NCBI GenBank assembly: GCA_036502005.1
Contig: DASXZH010000097.1
Location: forward strand, 62,001-126,000
Direction: 5' to 3'
From: DASXZH01 sp036502005
Lineage (GTDB): Bacteria; Armatimonadota; Fimbriimonadia; Fimbriimonadales; Fimbriimonadaceae
DNA length: 64,000 nucleotides
Made by a program: the position numbers and the translations under genes. The notes under the pieces were generated by a model. It was not told the origin of the DNA, searched no databases, and was given only the letters and a program-made list of their open reading frames with translations. Below, in pieces: positions 49,782 to 58,473 of the stretch; the stretch's first letter is position 1, and each line of letters opens with the position of its first letter.

Positions 49782-50014
49782 TAATTTGTCATTGCGAGGA
49801 GTGGAAGCGCGCCGAAGGCGCGCTGAAGCGACGCGGCAATCTGTGTGGCAAACCACCAGTTTCGATGCTAATCACACATTAGGGGACGGGTCACCGTTCA
49901 AGCAAACCATCAAAGTGTATGCATCTTTACCAATGCCGGTGGCTCTTACAAATAGATTGCCGCGTCTCTTCAGCCGCGACTTCGTCGCACTGAAGCTCCT
50001 CGCAATGACAAATT
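49782..50014. repeat. MITE-like element with perfect 20-bp terminal inverted repeats
   Basis: TAATTTGTCATTGCGAGGAG (49782-49801) is repeated inverted at 49995-50014. A second inner pair, GACGCGGCAATCT (49830-49842) and its complement (49954-49966), and an 8-bp hairpin with loop GAA (49806-49824) lie inside. 233 bp, no coding potential. Similar TCATTGCGAGGAG elements are known from many bacterial intergenic regions. Confidence 0.9.
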
Positions 50015-50059
50015 AGAAGCTCGGGCCTTGGTCTTAACGTTTGTCCCTTTTTCTAAAAG

Positions 50060-50196
50060 CCCCAAAGGGGCGACACTGGAGTCTAGGTTCAACTTCAAAA
50101 AACCGGATGCTCCACCGCGAAGCGGTGACAGACATTAGCCCGGGGTCGCAGGCCCCGGGGACAGCCCCAACCCTCTCTCCCGAACCCTGAAAGGGT
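50060..50196. repeat. Row of short hairpins
   Basis: GCCCC-AAA-GGGGC (50060-50072), CACCGC-GAA-GCGGTG (50113-50127), CCCGGGG-7nt-CCCCGGG (50139-50159) and ACCCT-GAA-AGGGT (50184-50196). Together they fill the gap before the 3' end of the next gene. Confidence 0.8.
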
Positions 50197-50241
50197 GCTA
50201 CATCGCATCCAAAGACCCCAAGCCCCGAACCCTCCCTAGCG

Positions 50242-50835
50242 CTAAGCGGTTCTCCTAGCCGTGAGTTGACGAGCGTACTCCTCCAGGCGCAGCTCATCCA
50301 TGTCCTTACAAACCCCGCCAATCATGCCCTCCAGGACATGATGATAGGGCCGAAGTGCCGCGTAATCCGGAGCCAGCCTCACAAATTCCGCTGCCTCGAT
50401 TGCCTGCAACCTGGCTTCCGAAGCTTTCTGCAGCTCCTCGTAACGGAGCTTTATCTCCGCCGGTGCCCTCTCTTCGTTGGGTTCGCATCCACCCAATTCC
50501 GGATAGAGCTCTTCTAAGGGATTCTGTTCGCCCCATATGCGCCACAACTCGCAATCTATTTTCTGCAAAAAGTCTTCGGACCTCAGGACGGCCCAGTGGA
50601 CCGCCAAATAGAGCCGACGGCCTTCAGATATAACCTCAGCGCGAACAGCTTCACATAGCACATCCCGCAATAAGGGGGCAGGCAACATAGTCGTGAATGC
50701 AGAGTCCAGGCCGACTCTTGCAAGCAGATTCTGACTTGGTTGCCGTGCCGGCCAATAATATTCTTCGCTTAGCATAGAAGATTCGAATGCATCAGTCGTA
50801 GTATCGATCCTTTTAGTGGCGATTTCTGTCTCCAT
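50242..50835 (-). CDS. Hypothetical protein
   Basis: 197 residues from ATG 50835, which has GGAGG 8 nt upstream. Mostly helical and acidic, with no membrane span and no domain I know; the C-terminus (DELRLEEYARQLTARRTA) is basic-amphipathic. The aromatic segment LYLAVHWAVLRSEDFLQKID may be a hydrophobic core. It is divergent from the restriction-modification genes, 183 bp away, so a link to them is possible but unproven. Confidence 0.65.
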   Translation of the reverse strand: METEIATKRIDTTTDAFESSMLSEEYYWPARQPSQNLLARVGLDSAFTTMLPAPLLRDVLCEAVRAEVISEGRRLYLAVHWAVLRSEDFLQKIDCELWRIWGEQNPLEELYPELGGCEPNEERAPAEIKLRYEELQKASEARLQAIEAAEFVRLAPDYAALRPYHHVLEGMIGGVCKDMDELRLEEYARQLTARRTA

Positions 50836-51018
50836 TTTTGGGCCTCCAAGGCTGAATACGCTATACGGCAGTTCGGGCAATCAAATGTGGAAAAGTTAGC
50901 CGCAGTCTGAGCGGCAACTTCAACCCCATTTCAGCGGACTTTCCTCCTATTAGCGGTCTATACTTCAAAGAGTAGTCGCGGTAGCGGCTACCTACCGCAA
51001 GACAGCCCAGGTTATCAA

Positions 51019-51693
51019 ATGAGCCTAATCAGATCAAAGGAGCGCGTCGCTAACCACGGAGAGGTATTCACCCCAGAGTGGATGGTCGAGGCAATGCTCG
51101 ACCTGGTTAAAGAGGAAACCGAGCGTATAGATTCCCGTTTCCTAGAGCCGGCATGCGGAAGCGGAAATTTCCTCGTTCAGGTTCTAAAGCGCAAGCTAGC
51201 AGCGGTAGAGGCTAAATACGGTAGATCTGATTTCGAACGGCGTCACTTCGCCTTGCTCGGTTTAATGTGCATCTACGGCATAGAACTTCTAGAGGATAAC
51301 GTGGCCGAATGCCGGGCTAATCTACTGGATATCTTTTCGGAATACCTGAATCTAAATGATCGCGACAATTTACATCACGCGGCCTCGTACGTGCTGGCAT
51401 TAAACCTCGTCCATGGTGACGCGATGAAGATGATCGGCACTGACGGTCAACCAATCCTATTCTCAGAATGGGGCTACCTTGGCAAAGGCAAGTTCCAACG
51501 ACGCGATTTTCGCCTTGCCTCCCTAACCCTTGCATCCGCGTACAGCAAGAACTCGGATTACTACGAAACCGGTTCACTGTGGGCCGAAAGCGGAAAGCAC
51601 GAGATTTTCACCCCTGAGCGCACTTTCCCACCGATGACAGTCGCCGATATGGCCGCGTTTGAGACGGGCATCTCCACAGCGGAGGCTGTTTGA
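51019..51693 (+). CDS. N6-adenine DNA methylase half protein (AdoMet-binding part)
   Basis: 224 residues. Motif X/FTP is present in GEVFTPEWMVEAML and motif I in FLEPACGSGNFLVQVLKRK, then IYGIELLEDNVAECRANLLD (motif II) and LNLVHGDAMK (motif III). The catalytic (D/N)PPY motif IV is missing: the corresponding place reads FSEWGYLGKGKFQRRDF. Alone it could bind AdoMet but probably not methylate. Its stop overlaps the next gene (TTGA), which does have NPPY. It is best viewed as a subunit of this restriction-modification system. Confidence 0.85.
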   Translation: MSLIRSKERVANHGEVFTPEWMVEAMLDLVKEETERIDSRFLEPACGSGNFLVQVLKRKLAAVEAKYGRSDFERRHFALLGLMCIYGIELLEDNVAECRANLLDIFSEYLNLNDRDNLHHAASYVLALNLVHGDAMKMIGTDGQPILFSEWGYLGKGKFQRRDFRLASLTLASAYSKNSDYYETGSLWAESGKHEIFTPERTFPPMTVADMAAFETGISTAEAV

Positions 51694-53321
51694 GCGGTCA
51701 GGCGAGCTTCACCCTGCGGGGCCGCAATCCAGACGTACTAACCTGTATCGCCAACCTCTCAAACGACGAGGTCTTTACGCCTCCCGAATTTGCGAACCGG
51801 CTGTTGGACACGCTCGCGGAGGCGTGGGCTGCAGAAAATGGGGGTGCGAACATCTGGGCAGACAAAACCGTTCGCTTTCTCGATCCATGCACAAAAGCCG
51901 GCGTTTTCCTTCGAGAAATCACCCGACGACTGGTCGTTGGACTCGCGAAAGAGATGCCCAACATCCAAGAACGGGTTGAACATATTCTTACGCAGCAGGT
52001 ATTCGGGCTTGCTATAACCAATCTGACAGGTCTGCTGTCTCGCCGTAGCGTGTACTGCTCAAAACACGCCTCGGGCCCCCATTCAATCGTGCACTCATTT
52101 GCTAACGACGATGGAAACATCTGGTTTGAGCGGTCTGAGCACACGTGGGCAAACGGTAAATGTAGTTATTGCGGAGCAAGCCAAAACACTCTAGATCGTG
52201 GCGAAGACCATGAAACCCACGCCTATGCATTTATTCATCAGAGCGACATCAATTCTTGGATTACTGAAATTTTTGGAGGCGAAATGCAATTCGACGTAAT
52301 CATTGGTAACCCGCCCTACCAGTTAAACGATGGGGGCGGGAGCGGCTCTAGCGCCTCTCCTATCTATCAAATCTTTGTAGAGCAAGCGAAAAGGCTTTCT
52401 CCCAGGTTTTTGACCATGATTATTCCCTCCCGTTGGTTTACCGGCGGAAAGGGCCTAGACGAATTTCGAGAGTCAATGCTGTCCGACGGAAGGATCAAAT
52501 ACCTTGACGATTATCCGATTTCTGCGGACGTGTTCGCCAAGAGCGGTCCAAAAGGGGGAGTATGTTTCTTTGCTTGGGACGACGCTCACGCCGGAGATTG
52601 CAGAGTTACCACACATTTCCAGGGCAACTCTTCGGAGACTGTCCGCCCCTTACTCGAAAAAGGAGCGGACGTGTTTATCCGCTTTAATGAGGGCATTAAG
52701 GTTCTTCAGAAGATCGCCGCCGTTGATGGCGCGTCTCCTCAGAGTCTGGCTTTACCGGCAGATCGTCGCTTCGATCGTCTGGTCAGCACTCGAAAACCGT
52801 TCGGGTTTGCATCTAACTACACGGGTCGCACTCGCTCGGAGGAGGACGATGTCCGTATTGTTCAAAAGGGAGGCGCAGGATACGTAAGCCGAAAGGAAGT
52901 CTTAACTGGCACTCGACTTATCGACTCATGGAAGATATTCGTCGGATTTGCCGCTCCCGGTACCGGCGACAAGGACACCTACCCTCACCGAATTATCAGC
53001 ACGCCCTTCATAGGCGAGCCGGGGGAAGTGTCGACCGAAACATTTCTTTGCATTGGACCATTCGAGACTAGCGAAGAGGCTAAGAGCGCATTGTCGTACC
53101 TTTCCTGCCGATTAACTCGTTTCTTGATCCTTTTACACAAGCCGTCCCAGAACACCACGCGTCACGTTTACACCTTCGTTCCAACCCAGGACTGGGATAA
53201 GCAATGGACTGACCAGGAGCTTTATGCCAAATATGGCATCACTGCGGCGGAACAAGAGTTTATAGAAAAGGTGGTCCGTCCGATGGATCTTAATTTGTTT
53301 GGTGGTCCGGTTGAAGACTAA
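51690..53321 (+). CDS. Eco57I-like DNA methyltransferase subunit
   Basis: 543 residues from TTG 51690. It has its own FTP motif (DEVFTPPEFANRLLD), a weakened motif I (FLDPCTKAGVFLREI, with Gly kept once) and catalytic NPPY in VIIGNPPYQLNDGGG (about residue 207). A possible zinc site includes CSYCGASQ (about 158-161). The C-terminal part would recognise the DNA target. Degenerate motif I here plus good motif I in the upstream half protein suggests the two proteins complement one another. Confidence 0.88.
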   Translation: MSGQASFTLRGRNPDVLTCIANLSNDEVFTPPEFANRLLDTLAEAWAAENGGANIWADKTVRFLDPCTKAGVFLREITRRLVVGLAKEMPNIQERVEHILTQQVFGLAITNLTGLLSRRSVYCSKHASGPHSIVHSFANDDGNIWFERSEHTWANGKCSYCGASQNTLDRGEDHETHAYAFIHQSDINSWITEIFGGEMQFDVIIGNPPYQLNDGGGSGSSASPIYQIFVEQAKRLSPRFLTMIIPSRWFTGGKGLDEFRESMLSDGRIKYLDDYPISADVFAKSGPKGGVCFFAWDDAHAGDCRVTTHFQGNSSETVRPLLEKGADVFIRFNEGIKVLQKIAAVDGASPQSLALPADRRFDRLVSTRKPFGFASNYTGRTRSEEDDVRIVQKGGAGYVSRKEVLTGTRLIDSWKIFVGFAAPGTGDKDTYPHRIISTPFIGEPGEVSTETFLCIGPFETSEEAKSALSYLSCRLTRFLILLHKPSQNTTRHVYTFVPTQDWDKQWTDQELYAKYGITAAEQEFIEKVVRPMDLNLFGGPVED

Positions 53322-55851
53322 ATCGATCGAAGAGATACTAGTGCCGAAGCCGGAGGCTCGACCGCACATCTACGCTTACTCAATTGCCGACGAAGCTCAC
53401 AAAGGCCTGCTTAAGGTCGGCCAAACGACCCGTAATGTGAAGCAGCGTATCGCAGAACAGCTCAAGACTGCGTCGATAAAGAACTTCACTATCGAGTTGG
53501 ACGAGTCTGGCGAACGCGACGACGGCACCATCATCACAGACCACCAGGTGCGAGCAGCACTCGAAAGAAAGGGGCTTCTTAAGCACGAGTTGGAATGGAT
53601 GAAGTGTTCGGTCGCGGACGTTTTGACCGTACTCGCAGAAATTCGCTCCGGCCAGTCATTCACAGGAACCCACCACGAAACCTTCCGAATGCGGCCGGAA
53701 CAGGCTGAAGCGGTAGATAAAACCTATTCCTACTTCCATTCGATTTGGCAAGAGAACGTCCAAGCCATGCCGCGGTTCCTCTGGAACGCCAAGATGCGTT
53801 TCGGCAAGACTTTCGCATCGTACCAACTCGCCAAAAAACTTGGAGCGAAGCGTGTGCTTGTGGTGACCTTCAAGCCTTTAGTTGAGGACGCCTGGCGATC
53901 AGACTTAGAGTCCCACGTCGATTTCAGCGGATGGCAATACCTTTCCCGAAACAGCGGCAGCGATCCAACGCAAATCGAAAGCAACAAACCAGTCGTCTAT
54001 TTTGGATCCTTCCAGGACCTGCTCGGCCGAGACGCGGTAGGCAATATAAAGTCAAAAAACGAATGGCTGCACGCCATCAACTGGGACTTAGTCATTTTCG
54101 ACGAATACCATTTCGGAGCATGGCGCGAGACCGCAAAAGAGCTTTTCGAAGGTGAGGAGGATGCGGTCGCAAAAATCGAATCAAAGATCGAATACGGGGA
54201 GGGCCTAGAAGATATCAACGAAGTCCTGGGAGAGCTTTCGGAGAAGGAGTCGGAGTTTCTCCCGATTACCACCAAGGCCTACCTATATCTTTCAGGAACG
54301 CCATTTCGTGCTCTCGCAACGGGCGAGTTTATTGAAGAGCAGATATTCAACTGGACCTATACCGATGAGCAACGATCAAAGGAGGAGTTTGGGGCGGCTT
54401 ACCCAAAACAGAGGAATCCTTACGCTGCCTTGCCTCAGATGCGCCTGCTTACCTATCAAATGCCAAACGAATTGCTTGCCATTGCTAGCGCCGGACAATT
54501 CGACGAGTTCGACCTTAACGCATTCTTTGAAGCCTCTGGAACAGGTCCGAGAGCCGAATTCAGGCACAAAAGCGAAGTGCAAAAATGGCTGGACCTCATC
54601 CGTGGAGGATATTTGCCCAAAGAGGCCGAGCATCTTAAGACCGGGACGCGCCCGCCGTTCCCATATTCCGATGTGCGATTGCTACCCTACTTGCAACACT
54701 CTTTTTGGTTTCTCCCGAACGTCGCGACTTGCCATGCGATGGCTAATTTAATGAGGGAAAAGCATAACACCTATTGGCGTGATTACGACGTTATTGTTGC
54801 TGCCGGAAACGCCGTCGGCGATGGTCTGGCTGCGTTGCCGCCTGTACGGAGGGCGATGGGTAGCGGGTTCGAGACCAAGACGATCACACTTTCATGTGGG
54901 AAGCTGACAACAGGTGTAACCGTTGCTCAATGGTCATCGATCTTGATGCTGCGAAATCTTAAGTCGCCGGAAACTTATTTTCAGTCTGCTTTTCGAGTCC
55001 AATCACCATGGTCTATCAAAAATCCAAACGGCGACAATCCAAACGAAGAAGAGATTCTAAAGCCGATATGCTTCGTCTTCGACTTCGCTCCGACGCGTGC
55101 CCTGCGGCAGCTTTCCGATTATGCTCTGGGATTGTCCCCGAACGAAGCTAATCCTGAACAAGCCGTTAAAGACCTCGTGTCCTTTCTGCCGGTTCTGGCC
55201 TACGACGGCGCAAACATGACGCAAATCGATGCCGGCGGCATCCTGGACATTGCGATGGCGGGAACTTCGGCCGTGCTGTTAGCCCGCAAATGGGAGAGCG
55301 CGTTGCTTGTAAATGTCGACAACGACACTCTGCGCCGGGTGCTCCAAAACCCAGAAGCGATGGCTGCCGTCGAACGCATTGAAGGTTGGAGAGCCTTAGG
55401 CGACAACGTTCTCGAAACCATTATCAACAAAAGCGAGAAGGTTAAAGAGCTTAAGAACAAGGCCAAGAACGGCAAGTTAACGGAGAAAGAGAAAAAGCAA
55501 CTTTCCGACGAGGAGAAGGACCTTAAATCAAAGAGAAAGATGGTTCAAGAGAAGCTGATTAAGTTCGCGACCCGAATTCCGGCCTTCATGTACCTCACCG
55601 ATTTTCGAGAAAACACTCTCCAAGACGTAATCAATAAGCTCGAGCCCGAACTATTTGTCGCTGTCACGGGACTGAGCATCGAAGATTTTCATCTCTTGGT
55701 GCAACTCAAAATATTCAACACCGAGCAGATGAACCAGGCTGTGTTCGCTTTTCGTCGTTACGAGGACGCATCCTTGCGCTACACAGGCATTGAAAGCCAT
55801 GAGGGACTCAGCCGTTACGGCCTGTACGACACTGTTGTGGCAAAAGAGTAG
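53299..55851 (+). CDS. GIY-YIG nuclease - DEYH helicase restriction protein
   Basis: Up to 850 residues. An N-terminal T5orf172/MUG113-like GIY-YIG domain (HIYAYSIADEAHKGLLKVGQ, about 22-105) is joined to a superfamily 2 motor: Walker A AKMRFGKT (about 164-171), Walker B VIFDEYHFG, motif III YLSGTPFR and motif VI FQSAFRVQSP. A charged Lys/Glu coiled coil lies at about 705-760. The frame overlaps the methylase gene by 23 bp; starts at 53299, 53302, 53311 or 53341 are possible. Cutting is probably done by the GIY-YIG domain and driven by the motor. Confidence 0.88.
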   Translation: MVVRLKTKSIEEILVPKPEARPHIYAYSIADEAHKGLLKVGQTTRNVKQRIAEQLKTASIKNFTIELDESGERDDGTIITDHQVRAALERKGLLKHELEWMKCSVADVLTVLAEIRSGQSFTGTHHETFRMRPEQAEAVDKTYSYFHSIWQENVQAMPRFLWNAKMRFGKTFASYQLAKKLGAKRVLVVTFKPLVEDAWRSDLESHVDFSGWQYLSRNSGSDPTQIESNKPVVYFGSFQDLLGRDAVGNIKSKNEWLHAINWDLVIFDEYHFGAWRETAKELFEGEEDAVAKIESKIEYGEGLEDINEVLGELSEKESEFLPITTKAYLYLSGTPFRALATGEFIEEQIFNWTYTDEQRSKEEFGAAYPKQRNPYAALPQMRLLTYQMPNELLAIASAGQFDEFDLNAFFEASGTGPRAEFRHKSEVQKWLDLIRGGYLPKEAEHLKTGTRPPFPYSDVRLLPYLQHSFWFLPNVATCHAMANLMREKHNTYWRDYDVIVAAGNAVGDGLAALPPVRRAMGSGFETKTITLSCGKLTTGVTVAQWSSILMLRNLKSPETYFQSAFRVQSPWSIKNPNGDNPNEEEILKPICFVFDFAPTRALRQLSDYALGLSPNEANPEQAVKDLVSFLPVLAYDGANMTQIDAGGILDIAMAGTSAVLLARKWESALLVNVDNDTLRRVLQNPEAMAAVERIEGWRALGDNVLETIINKSEKVKELKNKAKNGKLTEKEKKQLSDEEKDLKSKRKMVQEKLIKFATRIPAFMYLTDFRENTLQDVINKLEPELFVAVTGLSIEDFHLLVQLKIFNTEQMNQAVFAFRRYEDASLRYTGIESHEGLSRYGLYDTVVAKE

Positions 55852-55925
55852 TAGTCTCCAGCAAAAGTACAACTGCCTCAAAAAAACGCTTTCACATTAA
55901 CGAACCCTCCCCCGTCTCTCTTCAC

Positions 55926-56447
55926 GTGACCCAAGAAGAAGTAGAAATCTTTACACCTGTTTGGACAAGCCAACTCCCGCCGCCGGCCAGAGCAGGCGCG
56001 AAGGGCGGCAAGCCGCTTGCCCTCAACCCAGAAAAAGCAGGCCACATCCTCGCCAGCGTTGCTCAAGGCGTTAAGCCCAAAGCCGCCTTCCTCCTCGCAG
56101 GACTATCGGCCGAAACCTACCAGCGATACGTAAACCTCGTCAACAAACACCAAAACGGCCAGCTAGAACAAAACCAAAACAACGCCTACATTGTCGCCTT
56201 CTTCAAACTTCAGCAACACGCCATAAACCAGGCCATCATGCAATACGCCAATGCCCAGGCTCGCGCGGTTAATGGAGAAGTCTTGAAATCAGGTTCCACC
56301 AAGACCATAACGACCACCAGACAAGCCGTTGTAAAAGGCGAAGTCATCGAGCTCGTCGACGTCATAACCACAGTCGTACAAAACGAAAAAGAACTCGTCC
56401 CACGCATCCCCCGCAGCACAAACTATATCGAGGAAGACTATTTTTGA
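55926..56447 (+). CDS. Hypothetical protein, possible DNA-packaging or HTH type
   Basis: 173 residues, start GTG. An N-terminal helix-rich region (HILASVAQGVKPKAAFLLAG, then LSAETYQRYVNLVNK) has the look of a terminase small subunit or transposase-like helix-turn-helix, followed by an Asn/Gln-rich helix and a beta-like C-terminus. I cannot fix the family. It is 74 bp after the helicase gene and ends a same-direction run of four genes, so it may belong to the same acquired block. Confidence 0.55.
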   Translation: MTQEEVEIFTPVWTSQLPPPARAGAKGGKPLALNPEKAGHILASVAQGVKPKAAFLLAGLSAETYQRYVNLVNKHQNGQLEQNQNNAYIVAFFKLQQHAINQAIMQYANAQARAVNGEVLKSGSTKTITTTRQAVVKGEVIELVDVITTVVQNEKELVPRIPRSTNYIEEDYF

Positions 56448-56521
56448 ACCTGTATTGACTGTCAATACCTGCCAATACCCCTACGCAAAGCACCTTGAAA
56501 ACTTAATATCGCCGCCATGTT

Positions 56522-56887
56522 TCAATATGAATTCATCCAGCCGCTGAACACGTTGGATTTCTTAAGTGTCGTCTCGTAGGTCTTCTGTGCAGCCAACTCG
56601 TCACTAAAAACTTTGCTGTAATCAGCAGCCTCCGAAGCTACGGAACTCTTGGGATAACGCGAGGCCACAAGGTTCATGTGGCCAATCGCGTTAGCCAATA
56701 ACCCCTCGTGGGCGCCCATCCAGCGCCACCAGGGGTTGAAGTTGCTAAGCCTTTCCTCAGCGCACGCCTCCCTATAGGCAGCCAAAGGCGCGGAATCCGT
56801 TTTCGGATACTTCTTCAGAATCAAAGAGCAGATATCCACCGTGTGCTGAAGGCATTCGTGCTCCAAATGGTGCCTCGTTAGCGCCAT
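56522..56887 (-). CDS. C-terminal part of TPR protein (probable frameshifted piece)
   Basis: 121 residues starting MALTRHHLEHECLQHTVDIC. The pattern HECLQHTVDICSLILKKYPK with SAPLAAYREACAEERLSNFN and IGHMNLVASRYPKSSVASEA is TPR text that ought to be continuous with the upstream gene. Read back in its own frame past the ATG, the sequence gives SNCDRNPGTASKADN without a stop. Most likely the 3' end of the same gene, separated by a -1 shift near 56940. Confidence 0.6.
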   Translation of the reverse strand: MALTRHHLEHECLQHTVDICSLILKKYPKTDSAPLAAYREACAEERLSNFNPWWRWMGAHEGLLANAIGHMNLVASRYPKSSVASEAADYSKVFSDELAAQKTYETTLKKSNVFSGWMNSY

Positions 56888-58440
56888 GTTGTCAGCCTTG
56901 GATGCCGTACCAGGGTTCCGATCGCAGTTGCTCGGCCGCCGCGCCAGAGGGGCGCGTTGTAAAGAAGAAGAGTTCGCCGCTTATAGTAGTAGCCCGCTAG
57001 CTCCAACAATCCCTTTGCCTTGGCGGATGGGCCACTCGCTGAGTTCGCCTGATAGGTCAGTTGAGCCAAATCCTTGGCCGTCTGCAATGGATCCTGGATG
57101 GGGCCTGTATCGAAGGGCGGGTCATCGAGTCCGGTATGGGCCATCAGTAGCCGAAGTTTCTTGGGTAAAGAACTCAAACTACGCTCTGCCAATGCATATT
57201 TGTTCTGGCGTAAATATCGTAAGCCGATCGTGTAACGCAGGAGGTTGCGGTGCCCATTAGAAGGGTGAGTGGCCAGATACCGCTCAATCTCTTGCGGCGT
57301 CATTTTGGCGTCCAACATGTAAGCGATATCAAAGGTGAACTCCGGATACCCCTTGGCCTTTTCGGACCAGTTGCTGAGCCAGTAAAGTTGGTCGAGAGCC
57401 TGGCCAAGTTGGCCTTCACGGTCGAACAGATAGGCAAGGGCTTCGCGAGCGCCGACCGCCAAGTAATCCTTTGGGCCGACGGACGCAACCAGCTTGTATT
57501 CTCGTTCCGCCGTTTTCAATTGGCTATCTCGCTGAGCCATGGTGCCGAGCAAGTAGTGGGCGATGCCCCATTCCTCAGTTCCATAACTTGCACCTTGCGC
57601 GGCACGCGTGGCAAAAGCTTTACAATCGGCCAATTCGTTGTCCGAATAGCAAATCTGCCCGAGCCTGGCGAGGAGTTTTGCAGATGCGTTAGGGCATGCC
57701 TTTGCAATCCTAGCGATCTCAGCCCGTTCCTTCCTAGTCGTTCGCGTCATCTCAAGGCGAAGCTGGACGTATTCAGCGAGAAGCGCCGGATCGAATTTTA
57801 TGCCACCAGCGAACTTGCCCGACTCGGAAGGGGAAAGTCGCGACAGCGTTGCCCGAAACTTATTTGCCGCATAAACAGCGTCATCGAGAGTCTGCGCATT
57901 TCCGAAAACTCGAATCCAGGTTGCAGCCGTCAAGTCGGCTCTGTTGAGAGTGGTATAGCATCGGACGAGCGAAGTCAACGCGTTTAACCTCTGATCGTGG
58001 TTCAGATTGCAGCCCAGCTGAGCCTTATACAGGCTTGCCGCATCGCCATATTTCTGTTGCAAAAAGGCAATCCGTGCTCTCCAACCAAGGGCGCTTGGCT
58101 TAAACCGGCTATGCGGGTATTTAGTGATGAGCTCGTGCAGATCGTCGCCAGGCTGGCTCAGTCCATTGACTGTATCGGCCTGAAGAGAGCTGCGGGCCGC
58201 CATCATGAGTGCGGCATCGGCGAGCGAGGACTGTGGATACTCCTTAGCGCAAGCGCGGTAAAGGTCGGCCGCCGAGGCATATTGTTCGGCATCAAACGCG
58301 CGTGAAGCCCGCTCGTATGCGGCGTAGCAACGGAGGCTTGGCGGCAACGAGTTTGGCTCGGGGAGAGGCTGTTTGCTTCCTAGCGTAGTCGCGGTGAGCA
58401 GCGACTTTGTAGAGGCCGTGAGGGTGGTGCCTTCCAGCAA
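56878..58440 (-). CDS. TPR-repeat protein (probably frameshifted at 3' end)
   Basis: 520 residues. Tetratricopeptide repeats run through most of it (AYERASRAFDAEQYASAADL, YRACAKEYPQSSLADAAL, TKYPHSRFKPSALGWRARIA). The last residues (RATAIGTLVRHPRLTTWR) look like out-of-frame text after YNAPLWRGG. It starts with TTG 58440 directly after an 8-bp hairpin (CCGCAGAA / TTCTGCGG, 58441-58462); no good binding site. It follows a lipoprotein-like gene in the same frame. Role unknown; probably periplasmic scaffold. Confidence 0.7.
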   Translation of the reverse strand: MLEGTTLTASTKSLLTATTLGSKQPLPEPNSLPPSLRCYAAYERASRAFDAEQYASAADLYRACAKEYPQSSLADAALMMAARSSLQADTVNGLSQPGDDLHELITKYPHSRFKPSALGWRARIAFLQQKYGDAASLYKAQLGCNLNHDQRLNALTSLVRCYTTLNRADLTAATWIRVFGNAQTLDDAVYAANKFRATLSRLSPSESGKFAGGIKFDPALLAEYVQLRLEMTRTTRKERAEIARIAKACPNASAKLLARLGQICYSDNELADCKAFATRAAQGASYGTEEWGIAHYLLGTMAQRDSQLKTAEREYKLVASVGPKDYLAVGAREALAYLFDREGQLGQALDQLYWLSNWSEKAKGYPEFTFDIAYMLDAKMTPQEIERYLATHPSNGHRNLLRYTIGLRYLRQNKYALAERSLSSLPKKLRLLMAHTGLDDPPFDTGPIQDPLQTAKDLAQLTYQANSASGPSAKAKGLLELAGYYYKRRTLLLYNAPLWRGGRATAIGTLVRHPRLTTWR

Positions 58441-58473
58441 CCGCAGAAGGGAGATTCTGCGGACAAGAAAGCC

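Noticed and set aside
49335..49856. 173-residue minus-strand open frame in the repeat island
   Set aside because: Composed of direct repeats, TTCGA fragments and part of the MITE-like element; no start signal.
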